Of a stretch of 64,000 nucleotides of DNA, positions 1-59,260 are shown piece by piece (the stretch's first letter is position 1; every line of letters begins with the position of its first letter). A model generated the notes under the pieces. It had not been told where the DNA came from. It ran no database searches and saw nothing but the letters and a program-made list of their open reading frames with translations. Position numbers and translations under genes: made by a program. The stretch lies in contig CAVNZM010000008.1 in assembly GCA_963693365.1 (NCBI GenBank), positions 868,001 through 932,000 on the forward strand, in the 5' to 3' direction. The DNA comes from Amoebidium appalachense. Taxonomy: Eukaryota > Ichthyosporea.

Positions 1-1001
1 AGAGAGATGTGTCAAGTGTGCATGCATACATGGGTATGCCTACAAGCCCACACAAAGACGTGTGCAAATGAAAGATAATGTGGGATTCCCTGTCGATGTC
101 TTGCGTGGAAGAGGGGAAGTTGTCTAAGTTTGTTGTGTGTCCAGTTGTCGAAGAAAAGAGGAACTGGGGAGATAGGTAGGTGGGAGTGGTCAAACGGACT
201 GGAAAACTGTACCGGCCAGAAAAGCATGGCCGTATATTGTGTGTATTCATTTACTGAATGAGGTGTGTGGATGTCTTCGTTCGATGTGTTTTGTGTCTCC
301 ATTATTATATAGCGGAATTCTTCTTTGGGTTTATTGTGTGGGTGAGTGGGTCAGGCACATGTCGATCAAGCAGAATGTTTGTGCAAGTGCTGGGCAAGAC
401 CGGGTGGCCCATACGAGGAAATCTCATATGGCGTATGGCGGAGCAGCGATTAAGTGTGTGTGACCAGCGCGACGTGTTCTGAAACCTAGTGTTATTACCT
501 GTACTAACCTTTATCGCAGGTACATTCTGTATTAGCCTAAAAAACAGGTAAACTTTGTACTACGCTTCATATCAGGTATAGAGTTCGGTGTCTGGGTACA
601 GTATGATGCAGGAAGCATAAGCCACTGAGGCCAAGGGGCATTGGGGGGAAGGGGGGGGGGGGGGGGGAGGAGTTCCATGTGAATGAGTAAGTGGGTGCGT
701 GTACTTGTGAGCAGAGCGCAGACACTCTACTGATGAGGTTGTACACGTGTTTCTCTGCATATGTGCATGCATGTGTTTGCCTATGTGCATGCATGTCTAT
801 TCCCAGATGAACCACGACGTACATCTGTGTGTTTACGTTTTTGTGTGTGCCTCTTTTGGCGGTGGTAGCTTTTTTTCTTTGGTTGACTGCGTTTATGTGA
901 GTAGGCCGGTGATGGTTGGTGGTGGAAGGGTTTTGATTGAAGTGGGAAGGCAGGGAGGGAGGGAGGGAGGGGAGGGTGTGTGTGTGGGTATGTGTGTGTG
1001 T

Positions 1002-1034
<33 letters not shown>

Positions 1035-1061
1035 GGGAGGTGGTTGCACCAGTGAGTCTAC
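1..1061. other. Gene A intron sequence at the left edge
   Basis: No exon recognised. It holds (G)n runs at 650-668 and 1002-1033 and a block (about 20-440) that recurs at about 2575-3030. The part at 370-440 also recurs near 5960-6045 and 45020-45080, so it is a dispersed intronic repeat. Confidence 0.5.
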
Positions 1062-8287
<7,226 letters not shown>

Positions 8288-9234
8288 CCTGTGTTGTTCA
8301 TGACCAAACCATCTCCCAGCCTGTACACAGAATCAGAGCCTCCTGCTATTTAGATATGTTGGCCTCTTCCAGTTACTCGTGCACACATACAAAGCTTGTC
8401 CTTCAAGTTGTTCCACTGTTATGGTCAGCCTGCGGTATCGATCTATCGATGACTGACGGAGTTGTGACCGTTATAACGGCCTACATCGTCGGGCACACAT
8501 CTACTTATTTTTAGTTTTCTATTTTTGGTAACAGCTTACTTCACGGTAGTGACCAATACTTATTCCATACCCTGGCATGCATGGCCAGGTCTTCCGGATC
8601 CCCCCCCCCCCCCCCCCCCCCCCCCCCACCCCACCCCACCCCACCCCATCCCACCCCCTCCCCGGCCCCCTTCCTCCTTCCCCGCCCACGATTAATAACC
8701 ATCACCATCACCACCAGTACGTGCACCCCGGCAAATTTCCCCTGAGCTCCCCCCCCCCCCCGCCCCCCCCCCCTCCGCCCCCCTCCCCCCCCCCTCCCCC
8801 CCATCACCACCAATATTTATGCCCAGGCTCTAATGGGCCTTCCATTCAAGATAGCAAGTGCACTTTGAAAAGGCATATATACACAAACTTTGCAAGCCCA
8901 TGCATACGAAATGTGCCTTTAAATTTAACTGCAGATTGACAAAAGACTTCGTGCAGCCACAATTGCAGGCATACGTACACACACGCTGCAGACAGCCAAA
9001 TGATTGTTATATTACGGGCATGAGATACACAATCGCATTTAAATATTACAGAGGCACACCATACGCGGACTGATTGCACATGTCAAAACGGTACTTTTTC
9101 AAATTGAATACGTATTATCTATTTACAGCCGGAGTACATTGGCGCAGCTTCATGATCATTGAGTACGTGTACTGCCACAATATATGCGCTGCACATGTCC
9201 ATCACACACGTTGTAGAAGAGTTATAATTAAGGA
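8288..9234. other. 5' flank of gene A
   Basis: Probable promoter side of gene A next to the ATG, with the palindrome at 8467-8481, then poly-C blocks at 8600-8632 and 8750-8800. No gene seen. Confidence 0.4.
8467..8481 (-). promoter_or_regulatory. Shared palindromic MYB-like site upstream of gene A
   Basis: ACCGTTATAACGGCC, 180 bp upstream of the gene A ATG. The core CCGTTATAACGG is a perfect palindrome containing the MYB consensus YAACKG on both strands. The identical 15-mer is found upstream of gene B. Confidence 0.45.
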
Positions 9235-9468
9235 TCGGAAGACATCCATAATGCTATCTCGTACTAATTGACACGGGGGGTTTACGCTGTTTACTCGAGG
9301 CAAAGAGAGACCAGTCTCAGGTATGGGGGGTTTTTGCTCGGAATATCCCCTCAGCGGTATATCATGATCACGTACATAGATGTCGGGTGATGACTATATA
9401 TCAGGGGTGACTTTCTCTACGAGACACCATGAAGACTAAGAAAAAGAATCAATTAGTTGGGGTTCCCC

Positions 9469-9516
<48 letters not shown>

Positions 9517-9544
9517 GGGGGGGGGGGGACTCGGTATCAGCTGG

Positions 9545-9589
<45 letters not shown>

Positions 9590-10496
9590 CATGCGCTAGA
9601 ATTTTGTAGTGATGTGTTTCTCAAGCCAATCAATGCATCTAATAAACAGGTCGTAGTTACGGGTGTTTAGTATAAAATCAAGGATGCCAGTAATTTACAG
9701 GTAGGCTATCTTTCTGGGTGTCTGTTGTGAATGTGACGTGTGTGTGTTGCGGTATTATGTGGTCTATCAAACTACATTTGGCGATACATGACCGTTTAAA
9801 CCGGTGTGTGTGTGTGTTGTTTGGGCATGCAAACGATGCCACCTTATACTTATTAGATCTCCACTGTATAGCACGTGTACAGTAAAAGCGTGGTAATTGA
9901 TCAATGATACCGCGGCATCAGCTAGAGAAAGACCAGTTCTACAGGAAGGTAATATGTATTTAGGTGTTATACATTTGCGAGTGCCATATTTGGCAATATG
10001 GTTGAGGCGGTCATTATATATAAAACGAGACATAAGGCTTTTCAAGGTGTCTGCTTTCATCGGGCCTAGTGTCGTGTGGTATCTTTTTCCATTTGTTATA
10101 TTGCGTGATTATCTTGTGATTGTGTACGTGTTTAATAATCAAGTGGCAGTCCAAAGTCACACGCACACTTTTGCGGGGTTTATTTGTATTTGTGCCCGGG
10201 GGAGAAGGAGAGAGAGAGGGAAGGAACGAGGGGAGAGGTGAGGAGGGGACAGGTCGGATAGAGAAGAGAGGGAGGGAGGGCAAATACTTCTTTAAGCGGC
10301 TTATGTGCTTGTTGAATTTCAGCGCGAGATGGGATACTCTAGCTGCTATGGGGACCAGACCATATATCGAGAGCGTTACAGGCCCAGGTTTACAACAGTT
10401 GTTGGATAGAAAGGAGGCAACTTCTGCTTCAAGGAAATTTGCCAAGGGTTTAAGCGCTCTAGTTCTCTGTGTCTTGATCCAAGCGGCGAGAAGGGG
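9235..10496 (+). repeat. Left arm of the large inverted repeat
   Basis: About 1.26 kb, nearly identical in inverse to 16250-17517. The outer end is TCGGAAGACATCC, then after a 33-bp stretch absent from the right arm comes GGGTTTACGCTGTTTACTC. It contains T43 against G12, a (GT)n run, and on the minus strand an open frame of about 97 residues shared with the other arm. Probably the terminal repeat of a mobile element. Confidence 0.75.
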
Positions 10497-16151
<5,655 letters not shown>

Positions 16152-16222
16152 GGCGGATTAGTGTAGCGGTTATCACCCCAGACTCTGAATCTGGTAACCC
16201 GAGTTCGAATCTCGGATCTGCC
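16152..16222 (+). tRNA. tRNA-Gln (anticodon CTG)
   Basis: 71 nt folding as a cloverleaf: 7-bp acceptor stem (GGCGGAT with ATCTGCC, one G-U), short D arm with AGCGGTTA loop, anticodon stem CCAGA/TCTGG with loop CTCTGAA, T arm CCGAG/CTCGG with loop TTCGAAT. The anticodon CTG reads CAG (glutamine). No intron; CCA is not encoded, as usual in nuclear genes. Confidence 0.93.
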
Positions 16223-16227
16223 TTTCC

Positions 16228-16232
16228 TTTTT
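16228..16232 (+). terminator. Pol III T5 terminator of the tRNA gene
   Basis: Five T residues six bases after the tRNA 3' end. Confidence 0.75.
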
Positions 16233-16267
16233 CCTTCTCGCCGCTTGGACCCTTCTCGCCGCTTGGA
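16233..16267 (+). repeat. Tandem duplication CCTTCTCGCCGCTTGGA x2
   Basis: The 17-bp unit at 16233-16249 repeats at 16251-16267, between the tRNA terminator and the right arm; the second copy belongs to the arm. It may be a footprint of the insertion. Confidence 0.6.
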
Positions 16268-17153
16268 TCAAGAAAGAGAGAACTAGAGCGCTTATTTTAA
16301 ATTTCCTTAAAGCAGAAGTTGCCTCCTTTCTATCTAACAACTGTTGTAAACCTGGGCCTGTAACGCTCTCGTATATGGTCTGGTCCCAATAGCTGCTAGA
16401 TGTTCGCGCTGAAATTCAATAAGCACATAAGCCGCTTAAAGAAGTATTTGCCCTCCCACCCTCTCTTCTCTATCCGACCTGTCCCCTCCTCACCTCTCCC
16501 CTCTTTCCTTCCCTCTCTCTCTCCTTTTCCCCCGGGCACAAATACAAATAAACCCCGCAAAAGTGTGCGTGTGACTTTGGACTGCCACTTGATTATTAAA
16601 CACGTACACAATCACAAGATAATCACGCAATACTATTTAGTAACAAATGGAAAAAGATACCACACGACACTAGGCCCGATGAAAGCAGACACCTTGAAAA
16701 GCCTTATGTCTCGTTTTATATATAATGACCGCCTCAACCATATTGCCAAATATGGCACTCGCAAATGTATAACACCTACATACATATTACCTTCCTGTAG
16801 AACTGGTCTTTCTCTAGCTGATGCCGCGGTATCATTGATCAATTACCACGCTTTTACTGTACACGTGCTATACAGTGGAGATCTAATAAGTATAAGGTGG
16901 CATCGTTTGCATGCCCAAACAACACACACACACACCGGTTTAAACGGTCATGTATCGCCAAATGTAGTTTGATAGACCACATAATACCGCAACACACACA
17001 CGTCACATTCACAACAGACACCCAGAAAGATAGCCTACCTGTAAATTACTGGCATCCTTGATTTTATACTAAACACCCGTAACTACGACCTGTTTATTAG
17101 ATGTATTGATTGGCTTGAGAAACACATCACTACAAAATTCTAGCGCATGCACG

Positions 17154-17238
<85 letters not shown>

Positions 17239-17517
17239 AACCAGCTGATACCGAGTGTCCCAGGGGAGCCCTAAAAAAAAAAAAACAAAAAAAAAAAAAA
17301 CAAAAAAAAACGGGGAACCCCAACTAATTGATTTTTCATAGTTTTTATGGTGTCTCGTAGAGAAAGTAAACCCTGATATATAGTCATCACCCGACATCTA
17401 TGTACGTGATCATGATATACCGCTGAGGGGATATTCCGAGCAAAACCCCCGCATACCTGAGACTGGTCTCTCTTTGCCTCGAGTAAACAGCGTAAACCCC
17501 CCCGGATGTCTTCCGAG
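16250..17517 (-). repeat. Right arm of the large inverted repeat
   Basis: Inverse of 9235-10496. The inner end lies 27 bp past the tRNA-Gln. An 8-base difference near 16633-16640 and other indels shift the reading frame between the arms. The outer end is GGATGTCTTCCGA at 17504-17516. Confidence 0.75.
16400..16972 (+). pseudogene. Open frame in the inverted-repeat arm, probable element relic
   Basis: 190 codons. The C-terminal 97 residues (about 16680-16972; KADTLKSLMSRFIYNDR...) recur in the left arm at 9767-10060 on the minus strand with one substitution. Upstream parts match in broken frames (left-arm frame 10014-10445). No domain recognised. The left arm is frame-disrupted, so I call it a relic. 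Confidence 0.35.
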
Positions 17518-20402
17518 CTTTGAAAAAACATAAACGAGGCCAGCTCATTGTGATTGGCTATTAGATCCCCCCCCCCCCCCCCCCCAGCCCCTCCCCCCAT
17601 TAAAGAAGATTAAAATATAATGAATATCAAAATAAATCAATAAAAACCTATTAAAAACTCCCTTTCCCTCGTACCCAGATTAAAACACACCGCGAGGAGT
17701 TAGGAAGGGAGTGAAGAGGGAGTTCTAAAGTCAAGATCCTGAACTCATTGACGATAGTTTTGAAAGCAAAGTTTGCATATTAAGACATCACGCAAGACCC
17801 TTGTGTACAACAGAATTATATTTTTTGTTGAGAAAAACCACAGTCTGAAAAGGTACAAAGCGCAAGCGAAACCTCGCTGAAGAACCGCAGCTTTTTAAAA
17901 GGGCCGGACTTGGCTGCCCCCAGCGGCGGATTCAAGCAATCGTAATAGGGAAATTTTCCAAGTCTAGAAGACGTCAAAACACTTCCTCTAATTTTGATCG
18001 ATTGGAATCCCAGGGAGATATGTCGATGTACATGTTGTTCACCATTAATCGTCCAGTGCACAGCTCTGAACTGATATTTTATTACATAGATGGCTCATAC
18101 ATGTACACCACATTCGGATCCCGCAGCCGGCACGAGGTAAAATTCGACACATCACGAGCTCTCACTGTCAGCTTTCCCAACGTGAACACAACCAAAATAT
18201 GTGATGGATTACAGTAACTGTCAAATCGGCCTGTGATATGTACAATACAAATGTCGATCTGATTCAGTCAGATAGCATGTGCACCCGTTACGTTATTATT
18301 CTTGTATCAACTCCTCTCCCATTTCTAAAGCTTACATGTAGGTACAGTATCACTGGCTGTCTCAGAGCAAAATGCTAAATGCGTGACAAAAAAATAAACT
18401 AAACATTAGCCAAAGCTTCGGGTGCTTGCACTTGAGGGCATGCCAAAACATTTGTTCAACATAAACCCAGACACCAAACGATCGTGCTGAGTCAGAAGCC
18501 AGGGCGCTACGGGGATGCCCAGATCTAGATCCAGCGACACAGACTGAGTACACCAATGCATGGCAAACGCACTACGATACTGTAACATATCAACACATGA
18601 AGTTTATACAGGTAAAAAGACCAAAATATTAATTTAGTGCACATGGCAAATAACGATAACCGTTGCATATTATTGATGTGTGATGATGCAATGATAATCA
18701 GCAATTCACATGCAGTTAGGTCAACACATATAATGTGTGCTTGCATATCCAGCGGCTACCCCAGGGCTCCATTTATCCTGCCTGCACCCATTGCATCCCG
18801 GTACATCAGCATGGATACCCCCACGAAATAAGCCACTCATCCCATGCCAATCAGTATTCTGTGCTGTTATTCACAGCACACTCACATACCCACCACCCAC
18901 ACCTGTTGCAGCTGTTTGAATTCACCGGTCTCAGATCTAATTGGCCAAAAAGTGTGGTCTAAAATTGGGGCCAAATACTAATCTAGAGCCCTTCAAAGCC
19001 AATTTATTTTCGATTTCACTTAGAAACGAGGTTTTCACCCTCTAAGTCAAGTTGTAGGACATTACAAGACGCGCGAAGTTGATATAGGCGGTCTGGGGTG
19101 TCCGACGTCTTCTTCAACGTCAAAATCAGCTAAAACCAGCCAAAACCGCCGCCGGTTGGGGCCAGCCTCATTGCCGACTGACTGACGGCGGGAGTCGATC
19201 GCATATAGAAAAACATGTGTTTTTGCCTGCTTTGACCTCAAAAAACACACCGGAGCACCCTATGTTGCTTCTATAAACATTGTGTGTCACTTCATTTTCT
19301 ATACGTTTAATTAAGGCGCCAAAGCCTGTTTCCGGATAGTTTAGGCTTTATTGAGTAAAAACAAATTTGGACTATGACCAACATATGATTGCTAGGCCCC
19401 ACTTTTGAGCCGCCAATCTCAATTAGGGATTTGAAATCGGTGAATTGCGCTGCCACAGAAGCTGCTGCATTGTAGTTCAACAACTACGCGTTGCAGCCTG
19501 TAGTACGACAAGAGTGATCATAATCCTAAATCCCTCTTCAGGCATCTCAGAGGCCGATGCGTTTTTGCTATGTATTGGGGTTGCATATCGGACCAAGGTC
19601 AACCCGAATGTCATGATGGAGGCAGTTGACCAACAGTCTAAGAGTTACGAGCGTCCAAAAGGCTCGGAATATCACTGCATGATCTATCTAGATTGGCCAA
19701 ACGAAGAAAACAACCGGGGAAGAAATGGAAGTGAATAATGAAACGGGGGTATTTGATTAGACTTCAAGTTTCCCCCCAGAAGGGGGGGGGGGGGAAGGGC
19801 TGGAGGTGCCTGCTTTCAGCTCAGTATGAGCAGATATAGTGGTGTTAGAGCAACCTTGAGTCCCTTCCCTGGAAACAATCTTGACAGGTCTATCAAACCC
19901 AATATAAAGTAAAAATCTATCCGCTGGGGTGGCACCTTAATTCATACAATTCCGAGAACTGTTGAACCAACCACACGACCGGTGTTTGTTAGGCAGAGGA
20001 CGGGGAATCTATGTGTACAGTCTGGCACACCGAGATTGAGGTTGTGTGCATATCTGTAACTATCTGTGTGTGTGTGTGTGTGTGTCGTGTATGTGTGTAG
20101 AGGTGTATGCGCATGCGAGCGTGTGCATCCATGCATCCCCGATGGGGGGGGGGGGGGGATAGGGTTTAAATGTAGATGAAGTGCACACCACAAATTCACA
20201 GGCAGGTGCGCACACACAGACACACGTGCAAGTTACGTGCAAACACGTGCACACACAAACAGTCCACGCACACACAGTCACACACACACACACACACACA
20301 CAAACAAAAACAAACAAACAGTGAGATGGGTGCGAACAGGGGGAACGGAGGGCATGCCCCGGGGGGGGGGGGGGGGGGGGGGGGGGCCACCTTGTGTTGT
20401 CC
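17518..20402. other. Plain region with no supported gene
   Basis: Balanced composition and few microsatellites. Open frames at 18002-18217 and 19445-19738 have no recognisable domain. 18711-18850 resembles 48663-48830, so a dispersed repeat lies here. A (CA)-rich and poly-G stretch starts near 20065. Confidence 0.4.
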
Positions 20403-21084
20403 TTAGTCACGGCCATACCAAATTCTCGGTCGATACTCCCTCAGTGACGTCATGCACACTATGCACGTGCTGAAGGTGATCTTGTGCATGCACACCAACT
20501 GCGGGAAACACAGTGGGCATGCCAGCACCCTCCCGTGGTTGCACCGGTACCGCGGCCTCAGGTTCTTTTTCTTTTGCTTCCCATTCACTCCCGCCCCCCC
20601 GTTTTCTCCCTCACTTTCTCCCTCCTCAGCGCCCTCAACCCCCTCTTCTTCTGTTTGCGTTTCTTCCCCCCCCTCTCTCTTCGCCCTCCGTGTTTCTCTG
20701 TCTCTTTTGTCTTTGCTCCAGACAAAATGCACACTTGCTCACTGGTACACCATGATAACACGTCGCATTGATCGATTCCAACTCCTTTTCCCTCTCACCC
20801 AAGCACCCCACACAGTCCCTTGTTGCCACGTCATGCGGGCACACCGCACTCAGCTCCAACTTACATGTCTCGCACGAAACCTCCAAACGCCTATGCATGC
20901 AGATACGTTCCTCCCTCCATCTCTGCTCCCACCACCCTCGCACCTCCTTACGGCATGGTTTGCATTGGGTCAAAAATCGTCCGTGCCGGCAACCCATGTG
21001 CGGTTTGCATGGGAGGCATCGGTTCTTGGGCACCCCATGTGTGGTGCATGTTTGCCCCAGTCGCCTATGTGGACGCTCCCGATT
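20403..21084 (-). CDS. Related terminal exon with a one-base frameshift
   Basis: The acceptor CTGCAG precedes 21084 and a TAA lies at 20403-20405. It starts C-T-T-H-G, C-R-H-G, C-M-H-R, C-P-H-D, C-Y-H-G in one frame and ends C-N-H-G, C-M-H-K in another. The frames meet in an acidic linker that contains a run of eight C (20666-20673). One base fewer there would give a single frame of 226 residues. It may be an alternative last exon of gene B, a separate gene, a young pseudogene, or a homopolymer read error. Confidence 0.5.
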
Positions 21085-21367
21085 CTGCAGCAATGCAATT
21101 GTGTCAGTGAGTGTTTTGTGTGTGTATGCCTGTGTGCATGTCATCACTGTGCATGCACATAGCACCTACATCGTGTGAGTGGAGCTATGTGTGAGGGAAT
21201 AGAGTAGACACAAGACGGGGAGAACGGGTGCCAAGGGGTGAGTTAGGATGCAGGAAAGGGAAGGTCAAATGTTTCAACACATGAACACTAAATAGTTGAC
21301 CACTCGTACTCACGAAATGAATGTGTTGCACCAACCATTCACACTTCTGTTGCACCGTAACCCCCTC

Positions 21368-21398
<31 letters not shown>

Positions 21399-21757
21399 AA
21401 AAAAAAAAAAAGGAAAAGGGGGAGCACACATGCACGCTCAAGAACATGGAACCTGCTCACGTGCACAGGCACACGCATCCACATATGAACACACACGAAT
21501 TATAAACTACTGGCAAAAGCAACCACATTTAAATAGACACTGAGTCATGATTCTGAACCTACACACAAATCACAAACAACCAAGTTACACGACCACTCTG
21601 CTTTTGTATTACAGCCATCACCACACCGAGGTGAATGCAGACGCAAAAAAATGCTAGCCCAAATCATAAACAGCCCCCCCCCCCCCCCCCCCCCCCCCCA
21701 CCAAAAAAAAAAAAAAAAAAAAAAAAAAGAACACCACTGCCGCCGCCACACCCCAGT

Positions 21758-47331
<25,574 letters not shown>

Positions 47332-48544
47332 TCTGCTCTATCCTGGTGAGCTATATACCCATGACGCCGTGCTACTTCCTGGGTTGCTTGCTTGTCGCGT
47401 GGTGCAAGGCGCAAGGGCTCTGTAGTGTTTGTCCCTAAAATCCTACTTGTCCAGGTGAAAGAAGTTTGAAAAGTTTGAAAGCGGAACTGTCAAGGCTCGA
47501 CTTATTCTCAGCACTGATCTTCCATACATATAGCACTCCTGTGCTGGCTTGTCAAACAGTAATTGTACTGAACATACGTACACAATTGTTCATATGGTTC
47601 GTCGTAGCATTAGCATCTACGCCTGCAACGTAAACGAGCTCTCACTGATGGAAACACGAACTTCAATCCACAGGTCATCGGCTTTCAACCGTTATAACGG
47701 CCACAAGCACCCCAAATCGGCGAGTCGACTTAACAGAACAGCTGGGCCGGGCCAGTGACTTTTCGTTTAGGAGTGAGCACAAAGCAGCATGTGCGGAAAG
47801 AAGAGCTAACAGCTAATAAGCTAAAGGCGCCACAGACTGCAGTGGGCCTGAGGTGCAACGTAACACATATGTGCCAGGCCGAATATGCATTGCTATGTGC
47901 AAAGACATCAGCTGCTCAATATTGTGCAAAATCAACGACGCTAAACCGGCCGTTCCCAAGCCACCCCACATATACAACTATATGTGCAAGTGCACCACCG
48001 GCCGTACATGCGCACGTGCACCACCGCCACGTCACACACATGTCAGACATGCACACCCATGAGCCACGTCACACACAATTGACATACACAAGTGTATACG
48101 CCATGGATACGCATGCACACTACATACCCATGACCATACAAAACAAGAGCACACGTGCACAACTTTGAACTGTCTTTTTTAATTCACAACCGCTCTAATA
48201 TATTCGTGAGCTCTGTGGTACACAACATCAGGGTTCAAAGGGTGAGCTCCAAAGGGCACCAAGCTCTAAGTCTTGATTCACAATTGCAAACTAAATATCT
48301 GCCCTCAACACAAATCGAGTTCCTATTTGTCTGCAGATACACATACTTACGATATTGACAGCTATGTCGATAGTACGTATGGCAGTCTAGAGCCTTTCTG
48401 CTAATTGTGAGAAAAATCCCGGAGCGGGTGGTTGAGGGCAAAGTGCTCATGCTGACACCAGGGTGGTTGTTAAATTTACGCAAGGTAAGCTCGGGCAGCA
48501 CATGTGACCACATATATGTATGTATATACGTTACAGGTGAAAGA

Positions 48545-48575
<31 letters not shown>

Positions 48576-48586
48576 GCGTGTGTGTG

Positions 48587-48653
<67 letters not shown>

Positions 48654-49053
48654 ATGTAATATTATCTGCAATCTTCACATGTAGTCAGTCAACACAGATG
48701 GCGTGCTTGCCTATCCAGCGGCCACCATCAAGGCCTGCAGAACACCCCAGGCACGGCTCCAATCATCCTGCCTGCGCCCACACCCCGGTGCATCAGCTCG
48801 CATGCCCAATCCAGAGACCCGTCATCTTTCCAGAACCCGTAGTTCATGATATAAACCACCCCTACCAAGCATGCATGCACGGTGTACCCGACATCCACAT
48901 ACTCCTACAAAACCCACACAACCATCCACAAAGTCACACCTGGCCCACACACAGGGCCAAAAAGTTCATAAGCAACCAACCCTCCCCCCCCCCCCCCAAA
49001 AAAAAAAAAAAAAAAAAAAACCCACACACAACCACACGCACATACCCTCACGG
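47332..49053. other. Intergenic region between gene B start and calcineurin end
   Basis: Contains the gene B promoter side, a (GT)n run at 48545-48652, and at 48663-48830 a repeat related to 18711-18850. C-then-A homopolymers occur at about 48984-49020. No gene seen. Confidence 0.4.
47688..47702 (-). promoter_or_regulatory. Shared palindromic MYB-like site upstream of gene B
   Basis: The same ACCGTTATAACGGCC, 357 bp upstream of the gene B ATG. The surrounding flank is otherwise unlike that of gene A. Confidence 0.45.
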
Positions 49054-57152
<8,099 letters not shown>

Positions 57153-59260
57153 TTTGGTAGCTGAGCAGTAAAAGAAAAGGTACATCAGTGTTACTGGAGT
57201 TGCTAATGGCAAACCTACGAAGACCAAGGTGGCCGAAGGCCAAAAGAACCAGAGACTGGCCCAGAGAGAGCGCGACGGCACTGGCAAGGGGAAGGAGGGA
57301 AAAGAAGATAAGGTTGAAGAGATAAGATGTTAGAGGGGAGGAAATCTGGGTGGGAGGGTAGGGGGCGGGGGGAAGGGGGAAGGAGGGGGAAATGATTTCT
57401 CATGAAGCAAGAAAAACAAACGATGTCCCTGTTCAGACACCAACAGGGTAACAGGCACTGGTACACTTGACATGTAGCTGCTTAGGTTACGAGCAGCCAC
57501 GCACATCCAGAACTATACAATGGCATAAGGATTGACATGCGTTCGGCATCCCGTGTGTGTGATCCTGCGCCTTTGCGCTTTTTTTTTCACAGCGCTAGTG
57601 TACACAACGGGAGAGAAGATGCACTTGTGATGCACTGCCAACCTTTGAAATGCACCGTTTTGGCCTTATGACTAGGCAGGGGACAGGGAAAAAAAATTGA
57701 AACTCCATCACAGGCACCCACCAAATAATCCAGCGGCCGTCAGGTACTTGGTAAGCTAACAAACCCCTTTGTGCTAACTATTTTCCAAACGTTCACGTCA
57801 AAGAAAACACAACTCAGACAAGGGCTGTGACAGGCTGCTTCGGATGTCAGCGTTTTTCCGCCAGTCGCACTGAGCCAAATTCCTTACAAGTCACGTGACG
57901 GCGATGGCATGCAACCCACTAAAAAAGAACAAATCAGCGAGGAGTAATAGTAACCTTATTTGGTGGCTGATAATACAACAGCTGATGACGTAGCCGGGGC
58001 CGCGGGCGGCTAGCTAGCTAGAAACTTTGAAGTGGTTCCGAGAAGGTTAAGAGTTTTGGAAACATGGGCTTGTTGCGCATCGGAAATTCAGGAAGAGCTT
58101 AGGTATAAGGCAAGCACTAATAACAATGTCAACAAAGGATGCATACAGAAGGGAACAGGATGTATGCCATGACTCTCAGGGACTCCGGGGATGCACGGGA
58201 GGAAACATGGACAAGTGCAGGCTGGGACGTCGACATCACACGGGGAAATTGGTGTTGAGTTGGTCACACTGTGGGTCCTAGGTTTTGGAAGGAGCAAAGG
58301 TGAAAGGAATGGGAAATGAGAAGGAAAGTACCAACGGCATTGCATAGCTTGGTTCCTTTTTGGCAGCTCGGTTCAAGTGCCTGGTGGAGATCTAGAATGG
58401 AGAATGCTAATATATATTTAGTTTAAGTCACGGTCACGTCGAAGAAAGATTGGGTGCTGTGGCATCTGGTTGCTCGAAGGACATGCAGATGGTTGCTCAG
58501 TTTTGCTGCTGAGGTAGCCTAAGGGGGGATGTTTGGCCAGGGCCGAGTATATATGGGCTTGGTAGGAATCAAACGTGCACGATTCAGCCACGCAGGCAAG
58601 CAGGCGCTGCACGCACATAGTGTGGATATATGCCAAGAAAAAAAGGCTTGGGAGCACCCAATTTTTAGGAGCTCGGGTGCCACAATGCCCCGGTTATATG
58701 ATTATGTAGTGTTTGACCCCGGTTATATGATTATGTAGTGTTTGATGGCTACATGTTTTCTATGTAAACACGCCATAAAGATGACGCGGGAAAACGAAGG
58801 GATATATATATATATATAACGTGATGTTAGATTCTGATGTAAGTTTATCTGCTGGGTTGCCAATCGGGCTTTTCTGTGGCCAGACACCGGTACATTTATT
58901 CACACAGCATAATCTTCTGTACATAGTATTTTGTGTTTGGCTGTGTGTCTCGTAATTTGGTGGCGCCCTCCGCTCCCCCCTTCCTCCCTCCCTCCGCGCA
59001 GCCATGCGTGGCCCGCCTTCGCCAGGCTGAGCCATGAGGTAAAAAAGGGAACACGTGCACAAAATGTCAAACCTATTCACCAGCGAGCCACACCTCTAAA
59101 TAAACAGTTTAGTGCTGTTGAACAGCACAGCTGTCAGCAAATAACGAACAAACCATTGCCGGAGCTCACCAGACAAGCTAAAACCCTTTCTATACTTGCT
59201 CCCAGGCCCCTCCCATTACCACACAGGGATGATCGGCCCACGCACCCGTTTTGCCCTCTG
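57153..59260. other. Intergenic region upstream of calcineurin
   Basis: Low in microsatellites. Holds the probable calcineurin promoter, a (TA)n run at 58801-58819 and a perfect 29-bp tandem pair at 58688-58745. No supported gene. Confidence 0.45.
58688..58745 (+). repeat. 29-bp perfect tandem repeat, two copies
   Basis: The unit begins CCCCGGTTATATGATTATG and repeats exactly at 58717. Confidence 0.8.

Noticed and set aside
19445-19738. 97-codon frame as a gene
   Set aside because: It starts from a non-ATG codon, with no motif, homology or splice support.
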